Positions 1-8,265 of a DNA stretch of 64,000 nucleotides are shown one piece after another. The notes under the pieces are model-generated. The model had not been told where the DNA came from. It made no database searches and was given only the letters and a program-made list of their open reading frames with translations. The DNA is from Pseudomonas sp. MYb118 (GTDB taxonomy: Bacteria; Pseudomonadota; Gammaproteobacteria; Pseudomonadales; Pseudomonadaceae), in contig NZ_JBFRXN010000003.1 in NCBI RefSeq assembly GCF_040947875.1, positions 248,001-312,000 of the forward strand, in the 5' to 3' direction. A program made the translations under genes and the position numbers. Every line of letters starts with the position of its first letter. The stretch's first letter is position 1.

Positions 1-2
1 AC

Positions 3-848
3 TGGCGCTGGTGGGTGGTGCACCTGTGGGTCGAAGGCTTCTTCGAAGTGTTCGCCACCACGGCGCTGGCCTTCATCTTTACCAGCATGGGCCTGGTGTC
101 CAAGCGCCTGGCGACCACCGCGACCCTGGGCTCGGCTTCGCTGTTCATGCTCGGCGGCGTTCCCGGCACCTTCCACCACATCTACTTTTCCGGCACCACC
201 ACACCGGTGATGGCGGTGGGTGCGACTTTCAGCGCCCTGGAAGTGGTGCCGCTGATTCTGCTGGGCTATGAAGCCTGGGAAAACTGGCACCTGAAGGAAC
301 GCGCACCGTGGATGACGAAAATCCGCTGGCCGCTGCAATTCTTCATCGCCACGGCGTTCTGGAACATGTTGGGTGCCGGCGTCTTCGGCTTCCTGATCAA
401 CCCACCGATCTCGCTTTACTTCATTCAGGGCCTCAACACTACGCCACTGCACGCACACGCGGCGTTGTTCGGCGTGTACGGCTCGCTGGCACTGGGCTTC
501 AGCCTGTTGATCCTGCGCTACCTGCGGCCCAACCTCGAGTTCAGCGATCGCCTGATGAAAACCGGTTTCTGGTGGCTTAATGGCGGCCTGATGCTGATGA
601 TCGTTACCAGCCTGCTGCCGATCGGCATCCTGCAGTTCTATGCCAGTGCCAGCCAGGGTTTGTGGTACGCCCGCAGCGAAGAGTTCATGCAGCAGGATCT
701 GCTGCAGACGTTGCGTTGGGTGCGCACCTTCGGCGACGTCGTGTTCCTGGTCGGTGCGTTTGCCGTCATCTGGCAGATCACTAAAGGGCTGCTCGGCTCG
801 TCGGCGCGGACGGGGGTGTCGACCGTCGGCATCATCAGTCGGCCATAA
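3..848 (+). CDS. norB: Quinol-dependent nitric oxide reductase (qNor), C-terminal part, cut by the window edge
   Basis: This is the C-terminal 281 codons of a haem-copper oxidase-superfamily NO reductase of the single-subunit quinol type, which reduces 2 NO to N2O at the cytoplasmic membrane. The frame is open from base 3 and reads [16 protein letters not shown], so the gene starts left of the window. Visible family features are the VHLWVEG helix, the TFHHIYFSG segment with a His pair (a haem/metal ligand region), the HAHAALFGVYG helix and several further hydrophobic helices. It differs from the NorB subunit encoded at 55096, so the strain has both qNor and cNor. Quinol type is inferred from its similarity to qNor C-termini; the diagnostic N-terminal extension is outside the window. 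Confidence 0.88.
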   Translation, partial: WRWWVVHLWVEGFFEVFATTALAFIFTSMGLVSKRLATTATLGSASLFMLGGVPGTFHHIYFSGTTTPVMAVGATFSALEVVPLILLGYEAWENWHLKERAPWMTKIRWPLQFFIATAFWNMLGAGVFGFLINPPISLYFIQGLNTTPLHAHAALFGVYGSLALGFSLLILRYLRPNLEFSDRLMKTGFWWLNGGLMLMIVTSLLPIGILQFYASASQGLWYARSEEFMQQDLLQTLRWVRTFGDVVFLVGAFAVIWQITKGLLGSSARTGVSTVGIISRP

Positions 849-863
849 CGACCGCCTGAACAC

Positions 864-895
864 CAAGGCCGGGTGGATCAAACCGCCTGGCCTTG
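864..895 (+). terminator. Possible terminator hairpin after the qNor gene
   Basis: Inverted repeat CAAGGCC (864-870) and GGCCTTG (889-895) lies 16 bases after the qNor stop codon. The loop contains a second GC-rich complementarity. There is no clear T-run after it, so it may be a weak or Rho-assisted terminator or simply an RNA-stabilising hairpin. Confidence 0.4.
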
Positions 896-988
896 ATGTT
901 CGAGTCGTCCGCCTTGTGGTTGCCAGCCGCGCACCTTGGTGTGAGACTTCACCGGACACGTCGAACCGCCTGGCCAAGAGAAGTCTCG

Positions 989-1912
989 ATGCCGCTCTTT
1001 CGCTATAAACTCGAAAAATACAGTGCTTCGGGGCTGCTGCTCTCGTCCGTCGACCGCCACTGGAATGGCCTGGTTGCCGAAGTGCGCAGCCACAGTGAAG
1101 GCGTCATCGCGAAGAACAACCGGCAACCCACCACCGAACTGGTCCTCGATACCCGTGGAGACAGCGGGGCGGTCGTGACCCGCAAGGCCTACGATGTCAT
1201 CGAGCAGACACCGACCAAGCGCGGCATGGCGTGGATCTGCCCGAAAGGTATCCAGGAAGACCTGGTTTTGCTGTCTGCCGGCATGCCCGGTCTGTTACAC
1301 GTGCACCTGGAGCCAGGGCATTTTTCGCCTGAAGCGCTGGGTGATGGTTTCGATGGCAGCGAATATTCGACGATGCGGTTCGAGCGCGGGTTCGAGGACG
1401 ATTTGATCGCCAGCATCGGCCACGCCATTCTCCTGGAGCTGCAGAATTCGACCCCGTCGGGCAAACTGCTGGTCGAGTCGCTGGCGTGCAGCGTGGCCGC
1501 GCGGTTGATCCAGCGCTTCACCAGTGCGGCGCCTGCCCGCCTGTTATCGCTCGAGCAAGTCCCCAACCCTGGAATCAAGCGTCTTCGTCAGGTCATGGAC
1601 TACATCGAAGACAACATCGAGTCGACCATCAGCCTCAACGACCTGGCGGCCGTGGCCTGTCTGAGCCGCTTCCATTTCGCCCGTTCCTTCAAGTCCGCGA
1701 CGGGGAAAACCCCGCAGCGCTACGTCAATGAGCGGCGCATGGAGCGGGCCAGGTATCTGTTGCGGCACAGCACTTACTCGGTTGCCGAGGTGGCGATGAT
1801 CCTGAGTTTTTCTTCCCAGGCGACCTTCAGTCGGGCGTTCCGGCAACACACCGAGCAAACGCCGAATGAGTTCGCCCGGCAGTCACGTTCTCGGCGCCAC
1901 AACATCCCCTGA
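989..1912 (+). CDS. AraC-family transcriptional regulator
   Basis: A 307-residue regulator with an unrecognised N-terminal sensor region (about residues 1-195) and a C-terminal AraC/XylS double helix-turn-helix (about 200-300). Typical signatures are LNDLAAVACLSRFHFARSF for the first HTH and the SVAEVAMILSFSSQATFSRAFRQ region for the second. I placed the start at the ATG at 989 (MPLFRYKL), with a purine-rich GAGAAG a few bases upstream; the frame stays open back to 893 but that part lacks protein-like character. The 3' end overlaps the convergent GntR gene by 30 bases. The effector and targets are unknown; the neighbours do not settle whether it controls the qNor gene, itself, or the catabolic module to the right. 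Confidence 0.82.
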   Translation: MPLFRYKLEKYSASGLLLSSVDRHWNGLVAEVRSHSEGVIAKNNRQPTTELVLDTRGDSGAVVTRKAYDVIEQTPTKRGMAWICPKGIQEDLVLLSAGMPGLLHVHLEPGHFSPEALGDGFDGSEYSTMRFERGFEDDLIASIGHAILLELQNSTPSGKLLVESLACSVAARLIQRFTSAAPARLLSLEQVPNPGIKRLRQVMDYIEDNIESTISLNDLAAVACLSRFHFARSFKSATGKTPQRYVNERRMERARYLLRHSTYSVAEVAMILSFSSQATFSRAFRQHTEQTPNEFARQSRSRRHNIP

Positions 1913-2584
1913 CTCAGCACTCTGCTCGAGATACTCGAGCATCTTCTGATTGCCATCGAGAATGTCGCAGCAGATCGCCGCACGCGCCGCCGCGCCATCG
2001 CGGCGCTTGAGTGCGTCGAGTACTTCCCAGTGATGGTCGATGGCCATGCGTTCGTTGAAGCTGCCGTAAGCCCGGGCGATCAGCGGGCCGGTGCGCATCC
2101 ACAGGCTATCGAGCAAGCCGGCCAGTACCGGCATGCGGGCGATGGTGGTCAACGCGTAGTGAAATTGCTGGTTGCACTTGAGCGCCGCCTGCAAGTCCTG
2201 GGCGTTGATCGCGGCGATGTTCTGCTCGATGCAGGCTTGCAGGTCCGCCAGTTCCGCGTCGGTAACCAGGGCGGCGGCGGTTTCGGCTGCCAGGCCCTCC
2301 AGCGCCAGGCGGATGCTGCGGATCTCGGCGTACTGCGCGGCGGTGAGGATCGGCACGCGGATGTCACGCGGCGTCTTGAGGATCAGCGCCTGCTCCTTGG
2401 CCAGTTGCAGGATCGCATCGCGCACCGGCGTCACGCTGGTGCCCAGTTGCTCGGCCAGGTCGCGGATGCGCAGGCGGTCGTCCGGCTGGAAACGCCCGGT
2501 GATCAGCGCCTCGCGCAGCAGCTCGTAGATGCCGCTGCCCAGGTACGAATGATTGAGGGTCTGAATCGGGTAGGGGGTGCTCAT
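1883..2584 (-). CDS. GntR-family (FCD-domain) transcriptional regulator
   Basis: A 233-residue repressor-type protein. The N-terminal winged helix-turn-helix (about residues 15-80) shows the GntR pattern: YELLREALITGRF, then RIRDLAEQLGTSVTPVRDAI. The C-terminal helical FCD domain (about 85-215) carries metal/ligand-type residues in EIRSIRLALEGLAAE and FHYALTTIA. It follows the SDR gene on the same strand after about 70 bases, so the two are probably cotranscribed. They are divergent from the binding protein, kinase and PLP-enzyme genes, an arrangement typical of a local regulator of a catabolic module. A 14-base palindrome at 3441-3454 is the best candidate operator. Ligand unknown. Confidence 0.88.
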   Translation of the reverse strand: MSTPYPIQTLNHSYLGSGIYELLREALITGRFQPDDRLRIRDLAEQLGTSVTPVRDAILQLAKEQALILKTPRDIRVPILTAAQYAEIRSIRLALEGLAAETAAALVTDAELADLQACIEQNIAAINAQDLQAALKCNQQFHYALTTIARMPVLAGLLDSLWMRTGPLIARAYGSFNERMAIDHHWEVLDALKRRDGAAARAAICCDILDGNQKMLEYLEQSAESGDVVAPRT

Positions 2585-2653
2585 TGATCGCTCATCTGCG
2601 GCGGATGCCCGGCCCGAATGATGGAAGTTTCCGGCCGGGATTTCCAGATTATT

Positions 2654-3388
2654 TCAGACGTGCTGGCCACCATTGACGTGAATCTCCGAACCGTTGATGT
2701 ACGAGGCCCCGCGGGTGCAGAGGAAATGCACCAGGGAGGCGACTTCTTCCGGTTTGCCCAGGCGGTGCATGGGGATCTGCTGGTCGACGATCAACTCGGT
2801 GCCAGCGGACAGGATCGAGGTCTCGATTTCACCGGGGGCAATCGCGTTGACGCGCACGCCGTGGGGGCCGAAATCATGGGCCATCTCCCGAGTCAGCGCA
2901 GCCAGCGCGGCTTTCGAGCAGGCGTAGGCGACCCCGGCAAACGGGTGCACCCTGGAACCTGCAATCGAGGTGACGTTGATCACCGAGCCTTGCGCCGCTT
3001 TCAGTTCATCGAACAAACCCTGGGCCAGCAGCGCCGTGGAAAACAGGTTGACGTTGAACACGCTCAGCCAGGTGGCGTAGTCCGACTCCAGCACGCCCAG
3101 GCGTGCACCGCCTTCACCCTTGGGCGAGATGCCGGCGTTGTTGACCAGCGCATCCAGCCGTCCGCCGAGTTTTTCCCGAATCGAGGGCAGGCTGCGGCGC
3201 ACTTCGTCGATGTCTTCCAGGTCCAGGTGAATGTGGTTGAGCTGGCCCTCGGCCCACGGACAGCCCTCGGTCCAGTCCTGTCTCGACGCGGTGAACACGC
3301 GCCAGCCGGCGGCGTTGAAGTGCTTCACCGTCGCATGGCCGATGCCACGGCTCGCACCGGTGAGGAGGAGGGTACGTTGCTCGGTCAT
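2654..3388 (-). CDS. Short-chain dehydrogenase/reductase (SDR)
   Basis: A classical SDR of 244 residues with an NAD(P)-binding Rossmann start (LLTGASRGIGHATVKHF, TGxxxGxG), NNAG at about residue 88, a Ser in INVTSIAG, and the catalytic YACSK (YxxxK) motif. The C-terminus VNGGQHV is typical of 3-oxoacyl-ACP-reductase-like SDRs. It reads divergently from the periplasmic binding protein gene and is followed by the GntR gene. In this context it may oxidise or reduce the carbonyl/alcohol product formed by the kinase and phospho-lyase encoded opposite; that role is inference. Confidence 0.87.
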   Translation of the reverse strand: MTEQRTLLLTGASRGIGHATVKHFNAAGWRVFTASRQDWTEGCPWAEGQLNHIHLDLEDIDEVRRSLPSIREKLGGRLDALVNNAGISPKGEGGARLGVLESDYATWLSVFNVNLFSTALLAQGLFDELKAAQGSVINVTSIAGSRVHPFAGVAYACSKAALAALTREMAHDFGPHGVRVNAIAPGEIETSILSAGTELIVDQQIPMHRLGKPEEVASLVHFLCTRGASYINGSEIHVNGGQHV

Positions 3389-3440
3389 ACAGGCGCTCCT
3401 GGGGATGGGGTGGGAGTGAAGAGACTATACCAGTAAAAAT

Positions 3441-3454
3441 TATGATGCATCATA
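3441..3454. promoter_or_regulatory. Perfect 14-bp palindrome, candidate GntR operator
   Basis: TATGATGCATCATA is a perfect palindrome in an AT-rich patch, 53 bases upstream of the SDR start and 164 bases upstream of the binding-protein start. FCD-type GntR repressors commonly bind short AT-rich palindromes of this size. The link to the adjacent GntR gene is inference from position. Confidence 0.5.
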
Positions 3455-3617
3455 TTCTAAATATGTTACTAATGAGCGGCGCCTCGGGGTCGACCCGCGC
3501 GCCAGCCACCGGGTGCACGACACCCGGCGCTGACAGAAAGATTGCTGCCAAAAACAAAAAACCATCTGCCATCCCTTAAAGCTGCCGCTCACGCACGTAG
3601 CCCATTCGGAGAGACGC

Positions 3618-4649
3618 ATGAACAGCAAAATCGCAACTGTACTGATGCTTGGAATGCTTGCCGGCCCCTTGAGCGCCGCGGAAAAACTGACCGTGGTGTC
3701 CTTTGGCGGCAACAACCGCCAGGCCCAGGAAAAGGCCTTCTACCAGCCGTTCACCGCTGAAAAGAAAGTGGCAATCACCGCCGACGACTACAACGGCGAA
3801 ATGGCCAAGATCCGCGTCATGGCCGACACCGGCAAGACCAGCTGGGACGTGGTCGAAGTCGAATCCCCCGAGTTGCTGCGCGGCTGCAGCGAGGGCCTGT
3901 TCGAGCCATTGGACTGGTCGCGCATCGGCAAGAAAGAGGATTTCATCCCGGCCGCCGTCAGCGATTGCGGGGTCGGTATCTTCATCTGGTCTACCGTTCT
4001 GACATACGACCCGAAAAAACTCGCCAGCGCGCCACAGGGCTGGGCGGATTTCTGGGACGTGAAAAAATACCCGGGCAAGCGCGGCCTGCGCCGTGGCGCC
4101 AAGTTCACCCTGGAGTTCGCCCTGCTGGCCGATGGCGTGGCCAAGGAAGACGTCTATAAATTGCTCGGCACCGAGGAGGGCGTGCAGCGCGCGTTCCGCA
4201 AGCTGGATCAGATCAAGCCCGATATCCAGTGGTGGGAATCCGGTGCGCAACCGTTGCAGTGGCTGGCGGCGGGCGACGTGGTGATGACGTCGGCCTACAA
4301 CGGCCGTGTCACCTCGGCCCAGGCCGAGGGGCAGTCGTTCGAGATGCAGTGGAACGGCAGCCTGTACGACCTCGACCACTGGGCGATCGTCAAAGGCTCG
4401 CCGAAGAAGGCCCTGGCGGAAAACTTCATCGCCTTCGCCAGTGCCCCGGTCCAGCAGAAGAATTTCGTCGAGGCCATCCCCTATGGGCCGAGCAACAGCA
4501 AAACCGTGCCGCTGGTGGATGCCAAGGTCGGCAGCAAACTGCCAACCGCGCCGGATAACCTGAAGAACGCGCGGGCGACGGACGCCGAGTTCTGGATCGA
4601 TCACGGTGAAGATCTGGAAGAACGCTTCATTGCCTGGGCCAACAAGTAA
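3618..4649 (+). CDS. Periplasmic substrate-binding protein of a polyamine-type ABC transporter (PotD/PotF-like)
   Basis: A 343-residue protein with a cleavable signal peptide (MNSKIATVLMLGMLAGPLSAAEK). The mature part begins LTVVSFGG and resembles extracellular solute-binding proteins of the spermidine/putrescine class, with a DVVEVESPEL segment and a binding-lobe region around QWWESGAQPLQWLAAGDVVM. The Met at 3618 follows GGAGAGACGC, a good ribosome-binding region. The next gene on the same strand is the APH-fold kinase, 53 bases on, so it is likely the first gene of a three-gene operon. No ATPase or permease accompanies it, so it must share membrane components encoded elsewhere or act as a sensor or scavenger. 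The ligand is probably an amine or amino alcohol. Confidence 0.86.
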   Translation: MNSKIATVLMLGMLAGPLSAAEKLTVVSFGGNNRQAQEKAFYQPFTAEKKVAITADDYNGEMAKIRVMADTGKTSWDVVEVESPELLRGCSEGLFEPLDWSRIGKKEDFIPAAVSDCGVGIFIWSTVLTYDPKKLASAPQGWADFWDVKKYPGKRGLRRGAKFTLEFALLADGVAKEDVYKLLGTEEGVQRAFRKLDQIKPDIQWWESGAQPLQWLAAGDVVMTSAYNGRVTSAQAEGQSFEMQWNGSLYDLDHWAIVKGSPKKALAENFIAFASAPVQQKNFVEAIPYGPSNSKTVPLVDAKVGSKLPTAPDNLKNARATDAEFWIDHGEDLEERFIAWANK

Positions 4650-4702
4650 TGCAAGGGGCCTGTGCGAGCAGGCCCCGTGACTGACGCGAGGAGTCATGAA
4701 AG

Positions 4703-5770
4703 ATGCCGCTTGAGAATGAATCGGCGCAGCCCTGTCTGCTGGAGGCGGCGCCTGCCCGGGTCACTGAGGCGCAGGTCCTGGAAGTTCTGGCGCAACACTA
4801 CGCAATCAACGGCAAGCTCGAGAGGCTGGGCGGCGAGCGTGACCTGAATTTCCGGGTGATACTCGACGACGGTTCTTCGCGTTTGCTCAAGCTGTCCCAT
4901 CCATTGGAAAACCCCCAGGTGGTGGATTTCCATAACCAGGCCATGCGTCAGATCGAGCGTAACGATCCGACGTTGCCGGTGCAGCGCGTCTATTCATCGC
5001 AGGCGGGTAATTTCGTCGAGAAGGTCGAGATCGCGGGCCAGCACATGCTGGTGCGGCTGCTGTCGTTCGTCGATGGCTTGCCGCTGCATCGGGTGGCCCA
5101 CACTTCAACGGTTTTCCGGCAGAACCTGGGGCAGGCGCTGGCGCGTTTTGACCTGGCCCTGGCGGGGTTCAGCCACCCGGCCGCAGGACACGTGCTGCTG
5201 TGGGACATGCAGCACGCCCAGCAACTGCGTCCGCGGCTCAAACACATCGAGCCGGGTGCCCGTCGCGACCGCATCGAACAGAGCCTGGACCGCTTCGAAT
5301 CCCAGGTGCTGGGCCAATGCGCCGCGCTGCGTCACCAGGTGATCCACAACGACATGAACCCGCACAACATCGTCGTCGACCCCGACGAGCCCGATGTGCT
5401 GCGCAACATCCTCGATTTCGGCGACATGGTGCACGCGCCGCTGATCAACGACGTGGCAGTCGCGGCGTCTTATCAATTGGGCGTGTCGGGGGATGTCCTG
5501 GCCCCGGCGCTGGACATGATCCGCGCCTATCACCAGGTCAATCCACTGACGGCTGAGGAACTGCAACTGCTGCCGGTGCTGATCCAGACACGCCTGGCGT
5601 TGTCATTGTGCATCAACTACTGGCGGGCCGATCTGCACCCGGACAACCGCGAGTACATCCTGCGCAACTCCTACCGCGCCCAGGATGCCCTGGCGGGCTT
5701 GTCCGCGATGGCACCCGCCGAAATCCACGACAGAATCCTTGCCGCTTGCACCCAGGAGGTTGGCGCATGA
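4703..5770 (+). CDS. APH-fold kinase, hydroxylysine/amino-alcohol kinase-like
   Basis: A 355-residue phosphotransferase of the aminoglycoside phosphotransferase / choline kinase fold. The catalytic loop is visible as HNDMNPHN (H215, D217, N219-N222 region) and the metal-binding loop as LDFGDM (D238, D241). This motif pair closely resembles that of eukaryotic hydroxylysine kinase. It is predicted to phosphorylate a hydroxyl group on an amino alcohol or hydroxyamino acid in the cytoplasm. Its stop overlaps the start of the PLP enzyme (ATGA at 5767-5770), indicating translational coupling and a shared pathway. Upstream, GAGGAG at 4688-4693 serves the ATG at 4703; another ATG at 4695 opens only a five-codon frame. 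Substrate is inferred, not seen. Confidence 0.82.
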   Translation: MPLENESAQPCLLEAAPARVTEAQVLEVLAQHYAINGKLERLGGERDLNFRVILDDGSSRLLKLSHPLENPQVVDFHNQAMRQIERNDPTLPVQRVYSSQAGNFVEKVEIAGQHMLVRLLSFVDGLPLHRVAHTSTVFRQNLGQALARFDLALAGFSHPAAGHVLLWDMQHAQQLRPRLKHIEPGARRDRIEQSLDRFESQVLGQCAALRHQVIHNDMNPHNIVVDPDEPDVLRNILDFGDMVHAPLINDVAVAASYQLGVSGDVLAPALDMIRAYHQVNPLTAEELQLLPVLIQTRLALSLCINYWRADLHPDNREYILRNSYRAQDALAGLSAMAPAEIHDRILAACTQEVGA

Positions 5771-7089
5771 GCATGATCAACGGTTTCACCCAGGACGATG
5801 CCGAGCGTCTTTCGGACAACGAAAAACGCCTGATCGAGCGCCGCACGCGCTTGCTCGGCCCGGCTTATCGACTGTTCTACGAGCACCCGTTGCACACGGT
5901 GCGCGGTGAAGGCGTGTGGCTGTACGACGAGCAGGGCCGGCGCTACCTGGATGCCTACAACAACGTGGCGTCGGTGGGACATTGCCATCCACGGGTGGTC
6001 GAGGCGATCACTCGACAGGCCGGGCAACTGAACACCCACACCCGTTATTTGCAGGAAGGTGTGCTGGATTACGCCGAGCAACTGCTGGGCACGTTTCCCG
6101 ATCACCTCGAACGCGTGATGTTCACCTGCACCGGCAGCGAGGCCAACGACCTGGCGTTGCGCATTTCCAAGCAGTTCACTGGCGGGAGCGGGGTGATCAT
6201 TACCCGGTTCGCCTATCACGGGGTCACGGGCGACATCGCCGAGCTGTCGCCGTCGCTGGGCCCGAGCATGATCCTGCCGCCCCATGTGCGCACCGTGCGT
6301 GCGCCGGATGCCTACCGGCTGGGTGAGGAGCAGGTGGCCTCGACCTTTGCCGCCGATGTGCGGGCGGCCATCGCTGACCTGCGCGCGCACGGCATTCGTC
6401 CGGCAGCGATCCTGCTCGACGGCATCTTCGCCAGCGATGGCGTGCTCGCCGATCCCGCCGGTTGCATCGCCGAAGGCATCGCGCTGGCCCAGGCAGAGGG
6501 TCTGTTGTACATCGCCGATGAAGTGCAGTCGGGCTTTGCCCGTACCGGTTTGAACCTGTGGGGTTTCCAGCGGCACAACGTGCGCCCGGACATCGTCACT
6601 CTGGGCAAGCCGATGGGCAATGGCCACCCCATCGCCGGTCTTGTCGGGCGCGCCGAAGTGGTCGATCACTTCGGCCGCAACATGCGTTACTTCAACACCT
6701 TCGGCGGCAACCCGGTGTCCTGCGCGGCGGGGCAGGCGGTGCTGGACGTGATCCGCGACGAACAGTTGCAACAGCGTTCGCACAGCCTGGGCGAATACCT
6801 GGTGGCGGGCTTCAAGACATTGGCCGAGCGCTACCCGATCATCGGTGATGTGCGCGGTGCGGGGATGTTCCTCGGCGTCGAACTGGTCACCGACCGCAAC
6901 AGCAAAACACCCGCCGCTGCCCAGACCCGCCAGGTGGTCAACGCCATGCGCGAGCAAGGCGTACTGATCAGCGCAGCCGGGCCGCTGGAAAACGTGCTGA
7001 AGATACGCCCGCTGCTGGCGTTCGAGCGTGAGCATGCGGATTTGTTGTTGGCGGTGGCGGGGGAGGCGCTGGCCAAAATCGAACGGTAA
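5767..7089 (+). CDS. Class III PLP enzyme, amino-alcohol O-phosphate phospho-lyase-like
   Basis: A 440-residue fold-type I PLP enzyme. The PLP lysine is K281 in TLGKPMGNGHP, and YNNVASVGHCHP lies at about residues 64-75. The GKPMGNGHP and NNVAxVGHCHP forms are characteristic of the ethanolamine-phosphate / phospho-hydroxylysine phospho-lyase branch (AGXT2L1/2) rather than ordinary omega-aminotransferases. DEVQSGFAR holds the PLP-pyridine Asp (D251). It is translationally coupled to the upstream kinase. Together they could convert an amino alcohol via its phosphate ester to an aldehyde or ketone plus ammonia and phosphate. Pseudomonads are known biochemically to use such a route for 1-aminopropan-2-ol. 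An ordinary aminotransferase is the alternative. Confidence 0.83.
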   Translation: MSMINGFTQDDAERLSDNEKRLIERRTRLLGPAYRLFYEHPLHTVRGEGVWLYDEQGRRYLDAYNNVASVGHCHPRVVEAITRQAGQLNTHTRYLQEGVLDYAEQLLGTFPDHLERVMFTCTGSEANDLALRISKQFTGGSGVIITRFAYHGVTGDIAELSPSLGPSMILPPHVRTVRAPDAYRLGEEQVASTFAADVRAAIADLRAHGIRPAAILLDGIFASDGVLADPAGCIAEGIALAQAEGLLYIADEVQSGFARTGLNLWGFQRHNVRPDIVTLGKPMGNGHPIAGLVGRAEVVDHFGRNMRYFNTFGGNPVSCAAGQAVLDVIRDEQLQQRSHSLGEYLVAGFKTLAERYPIIGDVRGAGMFLGVELVTDRNSKTPAAAQTRQVVNAMREQGVLISAAGPLENVLKIRPLLAFEREHADLLLAVAGEALAKIER

Positions 7090-7114
7090 CCCACCCCAGC
7101 ATCATCGTTCACGA

Positions 7115-7192
7115 CCATCGCGAGCAGGCTCGCTCCCACAGAAAATCAAAAGCAAGCTCGCTCCCCTGTAGGAGCGAGCTTGCTCGCGATGG
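7115..7192. repeat. REP palindromes
   Basis: Three Pseudomonas-type REP units lie side by side after the phospho-lyase gene: a reverse copy at 7115-7140 (CCATCGCGAGCAGGCTCGCT...), a partial reverse copy from 7151, and a forward copy ending at 7192. The second and third form a perfect 14-bp-arm palindrome (7151-7164 with 7171-7184) that could act as a transcription-end hairpin. Confidence 0.85.
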
Positions 7193-7336
7193 TGGCCCAG
7201 GCACCGCGGGCCATCAGGCACCCCATCACCCAACCGACGCACATGGCGGAATTTTGATACTAGACGTCGGGTCGGCGGGAGCGGCGGGGGTTCGCTGACG
7301 ATTATTGTTTTCCCACAAAAGCGGGAAACAAAAATC

Positions 7337-8230
7337 ATGCTGCCTTCGACCGAAAGAATTGATAGCCACGTCCACTTCTACACTCGCGATGATCTTCATC
7401 GAGTGGCGGGTTCGTTACCTTATTCATTACCTGAACCGCATCCGCTGACTACTTATCTGGATCAACTTATCGACGCCGGTATTACGCCAACGGTCATCAA
7501 TAATGTTCATCTAAGCATCCTGCCGGATTCGGAAAACGTATTTGCCTCGTTTACCGAACTCGACCAACTTCAGGCGGCCAATCCCCAGCGTTACGGCAGC
7601 GTGAAACTGGTCGGGACAATCAAGGCCGATCCTGCCTACGCCACCCGCGAACGGCTGGCACATCCGCAGGTGATCGGTGCCCGCATCGTGCTGCACGATG
7701 CCAGGCCTGAAACGGTTTCCCCCGAGGATTTCAGCAGCGAGCAGTGGTCGGCGTTTTACGCCCGTCTGCAACCGCACCAGCACCTGCACATCTACGCCAA
7801 GGAAGCCGAGACCAACCTGCGTGTATTGCGCCAGGTTCCGGAAGACGTGCGGGTGATCATTGATCACCTGGGCAGTTGCCACGCCGAGCGCGGCCCCGAT
7901 GAACCTGCCTACGTCGCACTGCTGGCCGAGGCGAAAAGGCGCGGCAATGTGTGGTTCAAGGGGCCGGGTTATCGCACCTCGAGCGATCCTGCACAAACCG
8001 CCCGGTTCGTGACGCAGATCGTGCGCTGCGTAGGCGTTGAAAAGATTGTTCTGGAAGCCACCGACGCCCCCCATGTGGGCACTGACAATACTGGCGTGGC
8101 CTATTCCAAATTGTTCGATTTAAACAAGACGTTCAGTTTTGTCGATGCTGTTGCACACCATGTTTCTAAAGAAACCCGAATTCCTGCTGGCCAACTTCTG
8201 CGCAATGCCATTGGCCAACTGGTTAGTTGA
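7337..8230 (+). CDS. Amidohydrolase-family metal-dependent hydrolase
   Basis: A 297-residue TIM-barrel protein of the amidohydrolase-2 type (PF04909-like). The N-terminal metal-binding motif is DSHVHFY (about residues 9-15); further likely ligands are the His in LHIYAKE and IDHLGSC (about 178-184), and the Asp in LEATDAPH (about 242-249). Such enzymes hydrolyse lactones or decarboxylate ring acids; the substrate here is unknown. The next gene, an alpha/beta-hydrolase relative, follows after 35 bases and is probably cotranscribed. The 5' and 3' ends use more A/T-rich codons than the centre. An inverted repeat (GTTTTCCC/GGGAAAC, 7307-7329) sits immediately before the start codon where a Shine-Dalgarno would be expected. 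Confidence 0.8.
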   Translation: MLPSTERIDSHVHFYTRDDLHRVAGSLPYSLPEPHPLTTYLDQLIDAGITPTVINNVHLSILPDSENVFASFTELDQLQAANPQRYGSVKLVGTIKADPAYATRERLAHPQVIGARIVLHDARPETVSPEDFSSEQWSAFYARLQPHQHLHIYAKEAETNLRVLRQVPEDVRVIIDHLGSCHAERGPDEPAYVALLAEAKRRGNVWFKGPGYRTSSDPAQTARFVTQIVRCVGVEKIVLEATDAPHVGTDNTGVAYSKLFDLNKTFSFVDAVAHHVSKETRIPAGQLLRNAIGQLVS

Positions 8231-8265
8231 TTAACGCCCACGCTTTAACTTCGAGATATCAAGCG

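Noticed and set aside
5608..5767. N-terminal extension of the phospho-lyase-like protein back to 5608
   Set aside because: The extension lies inside the kinase gene and lacks protein character; the ATG at 5767 overlaps the kinase stop in the usual ATGA form and begins the conserved sequence.
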